Shown: piece after piece, positions 8,765 to 16,799 of the stretch
How positions within the stretch are numbered: the stretch's first letter is position 1
How the letters are laid out: each line of letters begins with the position of its first letter
Assembly (NCBI GenBank): GCA_965204235.1
Contig: OZ241979.1
Span: forward strand, 3,348,001-3,412,000
Source of the DNA: JAJDTQ01 sp965204235
Lineage (GTDB): Bacteria > Desulfobacterota > Binatia > UBA9968 > JAJDTQ01
DNA: 64,000 bases
Reading direction: 5' to 3'
Program-made: the position numbers and the translations under genes
The notes under the pieces: generated by a model
What the model was told of the DNA's origin: nothing
What the model saw: only the letters and a program-made list of their open reading frames with translations
Databases searched by the model: none

Positions 8765-9385
8765 ATGAACGAGATCAAACAGGTAAGGGGCAGGGCGGTG
8801 GCGGTCCGCGGGCACGACGTCGATACCGACCGGATCGTTCCCGCCCGCTACCTCAAGGAAATCACGTTCCACCGCATGGGCGAGTACCCGTTCTTCGACG
8901 AGCGTTTCGACGCGGACGGGAACCCCGTGGCGCATCCGTTCAACGAGCCGCGCTTCCAGGGTGCCGAGATCCTGCTGGTGAACCGCAACTTCGGCTGCGG
9001 GTCGTCACGGGAGCATGCGCCGCAGGCGCTGTACCGCTGGGGCATCCGGGCCATCGTCGGCGAATCCTTTGGCCCGATCTTCGCCGGCAGCAGCGTGATG
9101 CTGGGCATGCCCACGGTGACCGCGGCGCCCGAGGAGATGGAGAAGCTGATGGCGCTGGTGGAGTCCAGTCCCGACGCCGAGCTTGCGGTGGACCTCGACG
9201 CCCGGAAGATCCGTCTGCCGGACGGGGGGCACGTGGACATCGACGTCCCGGACAGCCACCGGAACGCCCTCACCACGGGCGCCTGGGACTCCACTTCGCT
9301 GTTGCTCGCCAACATGGACCAAGTGGCCCGGACGGCCGAGGGACTGCCCTACACCACCCGCTTCGAGGGGCCGGCTCCCCTGTAG
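8765..9385 (+). CDS. leuD: 3-isopropylmalate dehydratase small subunit
   Basis: Small swivel-domain subunit completing the LeuCD dehydratase. Family landmarks are GHDVDTDRIVPARYLK near the N-terminus and LLVNRNFGCGSSREHAP with GESFGPIFAGSS in the middle. Length 206 residues is typical. Start ATG at 8765, directly downstream of leuC on the same strand. It is the last gene of the amino-acid cluster; the next gene is convergent. Confidence 0.96.
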   Translation: MNEIKQVRGRAVAVRGHDVDTDRIVPARYLKEITFHRMGEYPFFDERFDADGNPVAHPFNEPRFQGAEILLVNRNFGCGSSREHAPQALYRWGIRAIVGESFGPIFAGSSVMLGMPTVTAAPEEMEKLMALVESSPDAELAVDLDARKIRLPDGGHVDIDVPDSHRNALTTGAWDSTSLLLANMDQVARTAEGLPYTTRFEGPAPL

Positions 9386-9450
9386 GGTTCCGCGGGAGAG
9401 CCGGCCGGCGTCCGAGTCGGCGCCGACCCCTTGCCGGCCCGGCCGGACTG

Positions 9451-10359
9451 CTAGCCCCGGACTTGCGGCAGCACCTTCTCCACGAAGGTGTCCAGTTGCC
9501 GGAGGTCGGCGACGGCCAAGCCGATGATCAGGGTCTGGAGTCCGCGGGCGAAGATCCGGTTGATTCCTTCCGCGCACGCGCCGGCGCTCCCCACCAGCAT
9601 GTACTTCTCCACGTCCATCCGCACCTTGCCGTAGTAGCGGACCAGGTAGTTGCTGCACGCTTCCACCGCCCTGCCCTTGTCGTCGTCGATGGCGATGAAG
9701 GTGAGGCCTGCCTTCTCGATGCCGTCCGGGTCCCGGCCGGCGGTGCGGGCGTGGCCGCTGATCTTTTCCCACACCGCATCGAAGTCGTGCACCGCGCTGC
9801 TGCCGCAGATGTAGCCGTCGGCCAACCGCCCGACCCGTCTCAGGACGGCGTCCGCAGTGCCGCCCATCCAGATGGGGGGATGGGGCGCCTGGACGGTCCC
9901 GGGGCCGAAGCGGGTGCTGTGCAGGTCGAAGAACCTGCCGTGGTGCTCCACCTCCTCCTCGGTCCAGAGCCGTTTCATGAGGCCGAGGGACTCTTCGGCG
10001 CGGCTCCCCCGGTGTTCCCAGGGGACCTCCACGGAGGTGAAGTCGTTCTCCCGGCTGCCGAAGCCGATGCCCAGGGTCATCCGGCCGTTGGACAGGAAAT
10101 CGATGGTGGCCACGGTCTTGGCCAGGAGCGCCGGATGCCGCAGGGCCGACAGCAGCACGGAGGTCCCCAGCCGGATGCGCTCGGTGGCGCCCGCCGCGGC
10201 CGCGAGCACGGTCAACGCCTCCAGGTTGTCATAGGCGATGCGGTCGATGGTCCAGAACGAATGCAGCCCCGCCTGGTCGCATTTCCGCGCCATGGCCGTG
10301 ACGTAGCCGGGCTCGATCTGCGGTGCGGGATTGACGAAGCAGATTCCCAGGTTTCCCAT
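9451..10359 (-). CDS. LLM-class (luciferase-like) flavin oxidoreductase
   Basis: A 302-residue TIM-barrel protein of the bacterial luciferase-like family, often F420- or FMN-dependent. MGNLGICFVNP opens the barrel, followed by FWTIDRI, the strand-loop LGTSVLLSALRHPALLAKTVATID, and GIGFGSRENDFTSVEVPWEHRG, all characteristic of the family. HPPIWMGGTADAVLRRVGRLADGYI is the conserved C-terminal part. The start is placed at the ATG (10357-10359), where homologous proteins begin, although the frame extends further upstream. Substrate unknown. It stands alone, convergent with leuD. Confidence 0.85.
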   Translation of the reverse strand: MGNLGICFVNPAPQIEPGYVTAMARKCDQAGLHSFWTIDRIAYDNLEALTVLAAAAGATERIRLGTSVLLSALRHPALLAKTVATIDFLSNGRMTLGIGFGSRENDFTSVEVPWEHRGSRAEESLGLMKRLWTEEEVEHHGRFFDLHSTRFGPGTVQAPHPPIWMGGTADAVLRRVGRLADGYICGSSAVHDFDAVWEKISGHARTAGRDPDGIEKAGLTFIAIDDDKGRAVEACSNYLVRYYGKVRMDVEKYMLVGSAGACAEGINRIFARGLQTLIIGLAVADLRQLDTFVEKVLPQVRG

Positions 10360-10440
10360 GGTAACGATCCTTTCCGGTAACGAGACGATAAGGAGATGAG
10401 GCCGCGGCCGCGCCCCGATCCGCAACCGGGTATTCCTACA

Positions 10441-10680
10441 CTAGGAGTCTGCGCCGCAGGAAGTTTTACGGCGCATAAAACGCCGTCAAATCCAGCCCGT
10501 CCACCAAGTCGCTCACATGATGCGCCAAATGCCCTTCCGGCAACCATTCCTGCAACTTCGGTGACAGCAGCAACATCTGCTCCGGCTCATATGGACGAAA
10601 TGTCGTCGGCATCTCCCTGCATCCCCTCCTTTCCTACCCCCTCTATCCTGCCCACTATTTCCTGCGGCGCAAACTCCTGG
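10441..10680 (-). mobile_element. internally deleted IS1182-like element (MITE-like)
   Basis: Bounded by ~23-bp inverted ends: CTAGGAGTCTGCGCCGCAGG at 10441-10460 and the reverse complement of TTTCCTGCGGCGCAAACTCC at 10658-10677. Inside is only the first part of an IS1182-type transposase, read on the minus strand. The rest of the transposase is gone, so the element is non-autonomous. A related solo end occurs at 31030-31050. Confidence 0.65.
10466..10612 (-). pseudogene. IS1182-family transposase, N-terminal 48 residues
   Basis: The frame starts MPTTFRPYEPEQMLLL, continues LQEWLPEGHLAHHVSDLVD and ends LTAFYAP followed by a TAA inside the element end. This is the N-terminal domain of IS1182/IS5-superfamily transposases, which normally run to 450-500 residues with a later DDE domain. 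Everything after the first 48 residues is missing, so it cannot be active. Confidence 0.75.
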
Positions 10681-10892
10681 GCATCTCGCCAAAAAGTAGC
10701 ATGGCGAACGTACATGTTCCAACCCGGATCCACCACCAAATCCATGGTGGACGGGGTAGGCAGGGTCAAGGGAGAAGGGTGTGTTGGGGGGTGTTGGAGG
10801 GCAGGACTGGGTTGTTCGGTGAGGACAGACGGGCTGGTTGCAGGAAGTGGGCAGGGATTTCAGGCGGACAGGCGCTGTGCGGGAGAGCCGGT
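10681..10892. other. intergenic stretch, no supported gene
   Basis: Between the deleted IS and the promoter of the deacetylase gene. On the minus strand a short frame begins near 10769 (MTLPTPSTMDLVVDPGWN) and continues with MYVRHATFWRDAQEF to the IS end, so a small gene may have been interrupted by the element. No family is recognised and the remaining plus-strand frames look non-coding. Confidence 0.3.
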
Positions 10893-10921
10893 TTGCCCAA
10901 CCGCCGCGCACTGTCTATGAT
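10893..10921 (+). promoter_or_regulatory. sigma70-type promoter for the deacetylase gene
   Basis: TTGCCC at 10893-10898 and TATGAT at 10916-10921 with an exact 17-bp spacer, 54 bp before the ATG at 10975. The gene has its own ribosome site (GAGAGGAGA at 10959-10967). Confidence 0.55.
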
Positions 10922-10974
10922 GGGAGCCTGCGCGGCCGCGCAGGACTGCACGACACACGAGAGGAGACCTCCCC

Positions 10975-11835
10975 ATGCCCAGACCGCGACCCATCCAGTG
11001 GCCGGACAACGCAAAGATATGCGTCACTTTCATCATTCCGTGGGAGGTGTGGCCGGACAACTACGCCACCCGGGGCTCGCTCCAGCGGGTCAGCCACCCC
11101 CTGCCGCCGGAGAACGCCGTCTTCAAGCAGAACATGGCCGCGGTCACCGAGCGGGAGTACGGCGACCGGGTGGGCATCTGGCGCATCATGGACATGTTCC
11201 AGCGGCACGGCCTCAAGGTGACGTTCCTGATGAACGGCAAGAAGGTCGAGCAGTTCCCCGACGAGGTAAGGGAGTTCCAGGCCCAGGGCCACGAGTTCTC
11301 CTCCGAGTGCTACGAGCACGAGTACGCTTTCATGTACACCCGGGAGGAAGAGCGGAAGTCGATCCGGGACACGGTGGCCGCCTTCACCAAGGTCCTCGGC
11401 GCGCCGCCGACGGGCTACCTGTCGCCCGGCCACGCCTCCACCGACAACACCCTGGACCTGGTGGCCGAGGCGGGGTTCGTGTGGTGGGCCGACCCGCTCA
11501 ACTCGGACGTCCCCTACACGGTGGAGGCACGGGGCCGCAAGGTCGCGGTGGTGCCCTACAACGTGCCCGGTTGCAACGACTACTCCACCTACGGCGGCGG
11601 CCGCACGCCGAGGGACCTGCTCCAGATCATGAAGGACCAGTTCGACTACCTCTACTGGGAAGGGGAGCAGGGCGCGCCGAAGTTCTTCGCGTTCAACCTC
11701 CATCCGTTCGTTTCCGGCGTGCCCTACCGGACGAAGGTCATCGACGAGTTCATCAAGTACGCCAAGGGCTTTCCCGACGTCTGGTTCGCCAGGAGGATCG
11801 AGATCGCCAACTGGGTCCTGGAGCAGGGATACTGA
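10975..11835 (+). CDS. polysaccharide deacetylase family protein (PuuE-like)
   Basis: A 286-residue NodB-homology protein of the cytosolic PuuE/allantoinase-like subgroup, which hydrolyse C-N bonds rather than cell-wall sugars. Visible family features are WPDNAKICVTFIIPWE at the N-terminus, VGIWRIMDMFQRHGLKVTF, the H-containing QGHEFSSECYEHEY, and TGYLSPGHASTDNTLDLVAEAG in the middle. HPFVSGVPYRTKVIDEFIKY supplies a late histidine. There is no signal peptide, in line with a cytosolic enzyme. True substrate unknown. Convergent with the SDR gene, stops only 5 bp apart. Confidence 0.85.
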   Translation: MPRPRPIQWPDNAKICVTFIIPWEVWPDNYATRGSLQRVSHPLPPENAVFKQNMAAVTEREYGDRVGIWRIMDMFQRHGLKVTFLMNGKKVEQFPDEVREFQAQGHEFSSECYEHEYAFMYTREEERKSIRDTVAAFTKVLGAPPTGYLSPGHASTDNTLDLVAEAGFVWWADPLNSDVPYTVEARGRKVAVVPYNVPGCNDYSTYGGGRTPRDLLQIMKDQFDYLYWEGEQGAPKFFAFNLHPFVSGVPYRTKVIDEFIKYAKGFPDVWFARRIEIANWVLEQGY

Positions 11836-11840
11836 GGCGG

Positions 11841-12632
11841 TTACCGGCCGCCGGGGCGATACGGTGCAGCCCGCGGACTCGCGCCGGGTGAGGCCGCGCC
11901 GCGGAGGTCGAAGGTCTGCCCGCACAGACCCCCGGCCAGGTCGCTGAGCAGGAAGGCGGCCACCGCGGCCACCCGGGGCGCTGCCGAGGGAGTCCCGCCC
12001 CCGGATGCGGGGCCGGCTTCCGGCCGGGTTCCGCCCCGGCTCCGGCGCGCGTCGGAGCCGCGGGGTCCGGCCGCCTGGGCGGGCAGCAGCACGTTCAGGG
12101 TCACGTTGTCCCCGGCCACGCCCGCGGCCACGGACCGGAGCCAGGCGGACAGGGCGGCGCCGGCCACGCAGTGGGCCTGTCTTTCGGCGTCCGTCTCCGG
12201 GGCCGCCCACGGGATCATCCAGAGCACCCGGCCCCATCCGCGGCGCTGCATGCCGTGCACGAGCGTTTCGGTGGCCGCCCGGAAACCGAGGAAGCCGTTG
12301 CCGAGCCGGGTTTCCCAGGACGGCGCGCGCCCCTCCCCCGGGGCGGGACTCCGGGCCACCCCGAACAGCAGGTCGATGTCCCCGAAGTCCTCGGTGATGC
12401 GGCTGACGAGGGCGACGGTGGACGGCGCGTCCCAGCCTTCGATGCGGTAGCCGGCGGCGTTGACGCCGCTCCTCTCCACGTTCTCCGAAGCGACCCTTTG
12501 CGCCGCCCACCCCTTGCGAGCGCACACCGCCAAGTCGGCGCCCTCGGCCGCCAGGGCCCCGGCCACGGCCCGGCCGACGCCGCGGGAGCCGCCGAACACC
12601 AGCGCCCGCCTGCCTCTGATGCCCAGGTCCAT
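11841..12632 (-). CDS. degenerate short-chain dehydrogenase/reductase
   Basis: Last gene of the six-gene MNIO operon. The 263-residue protein has the SDR opening GRRALVFGGSRGVGRAVAGA and matches the 3-oxoacyl-reductase-like subgroup (VTLNVLLPAQ, AAFLLSDLAGGLCGQTFDL). The catalytic positions look lost: where SDRs carry Ser and YxxxK it reads VLWMIPWAAPETDAERQAHC then VAGAALSAW, with no Tyr-x3-Lys. It may bind NAD(P) or a partner without classical catalysis. Low-complexity Arg/Gly/Pro stretches (residues 195-215 and the C-terminus) are unusual. It starts 6 bp after the dioxygenase stop, so co-transcription is near certain. Confidence 0.75.
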   Translation of the reverse strand: MDLGIRGRRALVFGGSRGVGRAVAGALAAEGADLAVCARKGWAAQRVASENVERSGVNAAGYRIEGWDAPSTVALVSRITEDFGDIDLLFGVARSPAPGEGRAPSWETRLGNGFLGFRAATETLVHGMQRRGWGRVLWMIPWAAPETDAERQAHCVAGAALSAWLRSVAAGVAGDNVTLNVLLPAQAAGPRGSDARRSRGGTRPEAGPASGGGTPSAAPRVAAVAAFLLSDLAGGLCGQTFDLRGAASPGASPRAAPYRPGGR

Positions 12633-12638
12633 GGCGGT

Positions 12639-13619
12639 TCAGGAGCGCGCCTTCCGACCCTCTCCCTCGTGCTCCCTCCTCGCTCGGAGGCGGATGGGGT
12701 GCTCCGGGTGCAGCGTCCGGAAGTCGGTCATGGAGAGCCAGACTCTCAGGAGGTGGCGGCCGGAGCCACGGTGGTCGGTGAACCCGGTGCGGGTATGGAG
12801 GACCACGTGGTTGTTGAAGTACTCGACGTCCCCGGGCTCCAGCTCCACGGATACCGCGACCCCATCGGCCACGGCGTTGAACGTCGCCAGCGCCTCGTTC
12901 TGCTCCGGGGTCAGCTCGGGGACTCCGGGCAGCGACTGTGCGCGCTTGATGTGGACCCTGTAGGCGCAGGCGTTGAAGACCCCGTCCCGGAAGCCCAGGA
13001 ACGGCAGCCGGGTCCATGGGTGTCCGTGGTCCGGGTGGGGCTGTTGCAGGGCCATGTGGAAGGGTCGGGTCAGCACCCGCAACAGGCGTGGATGCTCCTC
13101 TCGCATGACGTTGTACACAGTGGCGGAGCTGGCGAACTTGCGCGTCCCGCCCGCGGACGCGGACCGTACGCACAGGAACCCGATGACGTCTTCGAGGTCG
13201 GCATGGAACGGAAGTTCGCCGGTGTTGCGGAAGCCGAACCTGGCTTGGCTCTCGGGCTGGGCGCGCACGTGGGCCAGGGTCACGCCGCCGGGCTGCTCCA
13301 TGGGACGGCCGAGTTGGCGGCTCAGCGCCAGGAAGGCTTTGGGCGCGCCGTCCTTGCCCAACTCCCTGACCGGCAGGCCGCGGAGTATGCGGAAGCCGAC
13401 CCCCGACTTGAGCTCTTGGACCGTCTTCGCGATCTGTGGAGCCAGGAGGGGGAGCGGCGGCGGCTCGTCCGCGCCCGCGGGTCTTCCGGCCGCGGCCAGC
13501 AGTTCCGCGGTCTCGCGGCCCGTAAGGTCGTGGCGCCACGCTTCCGAGCGGGCGATGTCTTCCGGCGTCCATGCCGCCGGGTCCGTGGTCCTGGGATGGT
13601 CTTCCGCGAGTTGGCCCAT
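12639..13619 (-). CDS. TauD/TfdA-family Fe(II)/2-oxoglutarate dioxygenase
   Basis: Predicted non-heme iron dioxygenase of 326 residues. The metal-binding HxD is in LPFHADLEDVIGFLCVRSA, the distal His in VEYFNNHVVLHTRTGF and the 2-oxoglutarate Arg in GRHLLRVWLSM. FASSATVYNVM is another family mark. Start ATG at 13617-13619 has the strong site AAGGAGGG nine bases upstream. It lies 26 bp downstream of the HlyD gene and 6 bp before the SDR, within the MNIO operon. It could hydroxylate a peptide or a small precursor of the pathway; substrate is inference. Confidence 0.85.
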   Translation of the reverse strand: MGQLAEDHPRTTDPAAWTPEDIARSEAWRHDLTGRETAELLAAAGRPAGADEPPPLPLLAPQIAKTVQELKSGVGFRILRGLPVRELGKDGAPKAFLALSRQLGRPMEQPGGVTLAHVRAQPESQARFGFRNTGELPFHADLEDVIGFLCVRSASAGGTRKFASSATVYNVMREEHPRLLRVLTRPFHMALQQPHPDHGHPWTRLPFLGFRDGVFNACAYRVHIKRAQSLPGVPELTPEQNEALATFNAVADGVAVSVELEPGDVEYFNNHVVLHTRTGFTDHRGSGRHLLRVWLSMTDFRTLHPEHPIRLRARREHEGEGRKARS

Positions 13620-13645
13620 GAGCGTTCCCTCCTTGCGTGGCCGCG

Positions 13646-14992
13646 TCACCTTTCCCGGAAAGCGTCCTGGCGGTAGCCGCGCAGCGGTTGCAGGACGTAC
13701 TCGATGACGCGCTGCTTCCCCAGTATGACCGAGGCTTCCGCGGACATGCCGGGCAATAGATCGATCTTCCGGCCTTCGATCTCCATGTAGGTCTGGTCCA
13801 GGTCGATGAGCGCCCGGAACAGGGGGCCGGCCCTTTCCGCGCCCGGCCCGGAAGAAGAGGACGGCTCCGAGGCGGAGGCGGCTTGCGGGGACGCCCGGCC
13901 GCCGTCCTGGAACCCCGCGTTCACCGCGTCCCTGCCCACGTGGCTGACGGCGCCCTCGATGGCCCCGTAACGGCGGAAGTCGAAGGTGGCCACCTTCAGG
14001 GCGACCCTTTGGCCGGGTTTCACGAAGCCGATGTCCGCGTTGGAGACGAAGGCCTCCACTCGAATGCCCGCGTTCCGGGGCACGATCACCATGAGCCGGG
14101 CGCCGGGCTCCACCATGCCGTTCTCCGTGTGCACGGCGAGGTCCTGGACCACTCCGTCCACCGGGGACGCCAGGGTGTGCCGGCTCCGGTGCTCCCGCGC
14201 CTGGCGGATCTCCTGGCGCAGCACGATCATCCGCTCCCGGACGTCGGCGAGGGCGGAGCGGCGTTCCCGGTAGAACTCCGACACCGCGCCTTCCTCCTGC
14301 GCCCGCAGCGCGGCCAGGGAGGCCCTGGCTTGGGCCAGCTCCTCCTCGCGGAGCGCAAGGTTGCCCTGGATCTCCACCAGGCGCTCCTGCTCTTCGAGGA
14401 GGTCGAGCCTGGAGCCGTGGTCCTTGTGGAAGAGGACCTCCCGCATCCGCGTCCTCTCGCGCAGGAGGGGCAGCAGTCTCCGGTGCTTGGCAATGCCCGC
14501 CTGGAGGGTGCGGATCCGGGCGCGGCGCTCCCGGACCATGCCGTCCAGCTCCTGGAGGCGGGCGCGATGGGAGGCGATCTGGTCCGCCAGCAGCCTTTCG
14601 TTGATGGCGGCGATCTCCGGCGGCGCGTCCGGGGGAGGCCGGAACGGCGCGCCCTTGCGCCAGCCCAGCAGTGCTTCCAGCCGCGCCGCCTCCGCGGACT
14701 TGACGCCGAGCTCCGCGGTATGCTTGGCGATGTCGGCGTCCACCAGGGTGGTGTCGAGCTCGACCAGCACCTGGCCCTCTTCCACCGCGCTCCCTTCCTC
14801 CACCGCGATCCGCCGGATCTTCCCGCGCTCGAACGACCGGATGGTCTTCACCTGCCCCCGCAGGACGATCCGTCCCGGGGCTACCGCGGCCAGCTCCACC
14901 TCGGCGATGGAGGTCCAGGCGAGGGTCGCGGCCAGGAAGGCGCAGAGGGCCACCGGCAGGATGACGTGGGTGCGGCGGCGCGGCCTATCCAC
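13646..14992 (-). CDS. HlyD-family periplasmic adaptor of type I secretion
   Basis: A 448-residue membrane-fusion protein. After a short cytosolic tail, residues 9-28 form one transmembrane helix (VILPVALCAFLAATLAW), then the lipoyl half-motif GRIVLRGQVKTIRSFERG and VEEGQVLVELDTT. Residues ~75-270 are a long Glu/Arg/Leu-rich coiled coil, then SPVDGVVQDLAVHTENGMVEPG is the second lipoyl half, and GMSAEASVILGKQRVIEYV the C-terminal barrel end. An insert rich in Ser/Pro/Gly lies at about residues 360-385. It overlaps the ABC exporter gene by 8 bp. A TolC-type outer partner is not in the window. Confidence 0.92.
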   Translation of the reverse strand: MDRPRRRTHVILPVALCAFLAATLAWTSIAEVELAAVAPGRIVLRGQVKTIRSFERGKIRRIAVEEGSAVEEGQVLVELDTTLVDADIAKHTAELGVKSAEAARLEALLGWRKGAPFRPPPDAPPEIAAINERLLADQIASHRARLQELDGMVRERRARIRTLQAGIAKHRRLLPLLRERTRMREVLFHKDHGSRLDLLEEQERLVEIQGNLALREEELAQARASLAALRAQEEGAVSEFYRERRSALADVRERMIVLRQEIRQAREHRSRHTLASPVDGVVQDLAVHTENGMVEPGARLMVIVPRNAGIRVEAFVSNADIGFVKPGQRVALKVATFDFRRYGAIEGAVSHVGRDAVNAGFQDGGRASPQAASASEPSSSSGPGAERAGPLFRALIDLDQTYMEIEGRKIDLLPGMSAEASVILGKQRVIEYVLQPLRGYRQDAFRER

Positions 14993-16799
14993 CTTGCGCC
15001 TCCCGCGGACTCCGTCGGGCGAGGGGGCTCACCCCGTCCCCGGGCCTGGCGCCCAGCTCCTTGACGAGGGCCGACTCCTTGCGCACCATCGCGGCGAAAT
15101 ACCCGTCCCCCCGGGTCAGTTGGGCGGGCGTTCCCTGCTCCGCCACCTTGCCCTGCTCCAGGCAGACGATACGGTCCGCATGGCGCAGCGCGGACAACCG
15201 ATGTGCGATGACGACGACGGTCCGCCCTTGCGTGAACCGCCGCATGTTCTCCTGGATCCGGCCTTCGTCCTCTCCGTCCACCGAGCTCGTGGCCTCGTCC
15301 AGGATCAGCACGCTGCCGGAATGGTAGAGGGCCCGGGCCAACGCGATGCGCTGGCGCTCGCCGCCCGAGAGGATCGCGCCCCGGGCCCCGACCCGGGTGG
15401 CGTAGCCCCTGGGGGTCCGGGTGATGAACTCGTGGGCGCACGCGGCCCGGGCCGCGGCGATGATGCGGGGCATGCGGTGCTCGCCCGGCCCCAGGGAGAT
15501 GTTGTCGGCGACGCTGCGCCGAAATATGGGATAGTCCTGCTCCACCGCGCCCATGTGGCTGCGCAGCCAGTTCGGGTCCAGGACCGCGGCGTCCGCGCCG
15601 TCCAGGAGCACACGCCCTCCGGTGGCGAGGTAGAGTCGCTGGATCAGGCGCGCCACCGTGCTCTTGCCCGAGCCCGACGGACCCACGATGCCCAGGGTCT
15701 CGCCGGGTCCGACCTCGAAGGTCACGCCCTCCAGGGCGTCCCGGTCCGCGTCCGGATAGCGGAAACGCACGTCCTCGAAACCGATGGCCCCCTTGAGGGA
15801 CGGCAGCTTCACGAGATGACCGTCCTGCCGTTCCGTGGGTTCGTTCAGCACCGTCCCCACTTCCTTCACCAGCGCCCGGAGCCGGGTGAAGTCATAGACG
15901 AACGTGCACAGACGCAGCATGGGCTGGGAGAAGCGCATGTTCACCAGGTTGACGGCCACGAGTTGCCCCAGGGTGAGTTGCCCGTCCAGCACCATGGAGG
16001 CCCCGAACCACAGCAGGCCCCCGGTGGCGAACCGGTTCACGAACTGGTTGTACTGGGTCATGGAGTCGCGCAGGTCCTGGGTGTCCTCGTCCGACGATGC
16101 GGCCTCGCCCACCCGTTGGGTGAGGAAGGCTTCCTGGGCGGGCTCCTCGTGCATGCCCTTGACGGTCTCGATGCCGTGGAAGGTGTCGAGCACGGCCTCG
16201 TTGCTCTCCCGGCGGCTGCCCTTGGTCTTCCGGCTCCGCTGCTGCAGCGTGGGCATGGCCACGAAGGCGGGGGCCACGTAGAGGGGCAGGCAGGCCAGGA
16301 CCACCAGGGCCAGGGTGAGGCTGAAGTGGAACATCAGGACCAGGAAGACCAGCATGAAGAGGATGTCCACGAACACGAACACCACCGCGTTGGTGAGGAA
16401 GCGGCGCAGGTGCCGGAGCTCTTCGATGCGGGAGAGGGTCTCCACCGGCGTGTTGCGGAGGTAGAAGGAGACGGGCAGCTCCAGCGAGTGGCGGATGAGG
16501 CGCGAGAGGAGCGAGCGGTCCATGTCGCGGACGGAACGGCGCAGGGCCTTGTGGCGGGCGGCGCGAAGGACGGCCTCGAAGGCCAGGAAGAAGAGCAGGC
16601 TTGCGATGATGACGTCGAGGGTGGCGGCGCCCCGGTTGGAGATGACCTTGTCGATGATGATGAGGAAGGTGAAGGGGTAGATGTAGCCCAGCAGGTTGAC
16701 GAAGAAGGACGCCGCCACCAACGGACCGAAGACGGCCTTGTGGTGGACCAGGTGCTCGGCGATGGAACGGAGCGTGAAGGTCCGGTGGTCCTCAGCCAT
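14985..16799 (-). CDS. type I secretion ABC exporter, peptidase-less
   Basis: A 604-residue fused permease/ATPase of the HlyB/RtxB type. It begins directly with the membrane domain (PLVAASFFVNLLGYIYPFTF, six helices to ~residue 290) and lacks the ~130-residue C39 or C39-like domain that HlyB has. The ATPase has Walker A GPSGSGKST (about 371), Q-loop VEQDYPIF, signature LSGGERQRIALARAL (about 475), Walker B LILDEATSS and the H-loop IAHRLS. It overlaps the genes on both sides by 8 bp, so it is coupled to the MNIO-partner gene before and the HlyD gene after. Likely exports the product of the pathway. Confidence 0.93.
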   Translation of the reverse strand: MAEDHRTFTLRSIAEHLVHHKAVFGPLVAASFFVNLLGYIYPFTFLIIIDKVISNRGAATLDVIIASLLFFLAFEAVLRAARHKALRRSVRDMDRSLLSRLIRHSLELPVSFYLRNTPVETLSRIEELRHLRRFLTNAVVFVFVDILFMLVFLVLMFHFSLTLALVVLACLPLYVAPAFVAMPTLQQRSRKTKGSRRESNEAVLDTFHGIETVKGMHEEPAQEAFLTQRVGEAASSDEDTQDLRDSMTQYNQFVNRFATGGLLWFGASMVLDGQLTLGQLVAVNLVNMRFSQPMLRLCTFVYDFTRLRALVKEVGTVLNEPTERQDGHLVKLPSLKGAIGFEDVRFRYPDADRDALEGVTFEVGPGETLGIVGPSGSGKSTVARLIQRLYLATGGRVLLDGADAAVLDPNWLRSHMGAVEQDYPIFRRSVADNISLGPGEHRMPRIIAAARAACAHEFITRTPRGYATRVGARGAILSGGERQRIALARALYHSGSVLILDEATSSVDGEDEGRIQENMRRFTQGRTVVVIAHRLSALRHADRIVCLEQGKVAEQGTPAQLTRGDGYFAAMVRKESALVKELGARPGDGVSPLARRSPREAQGG

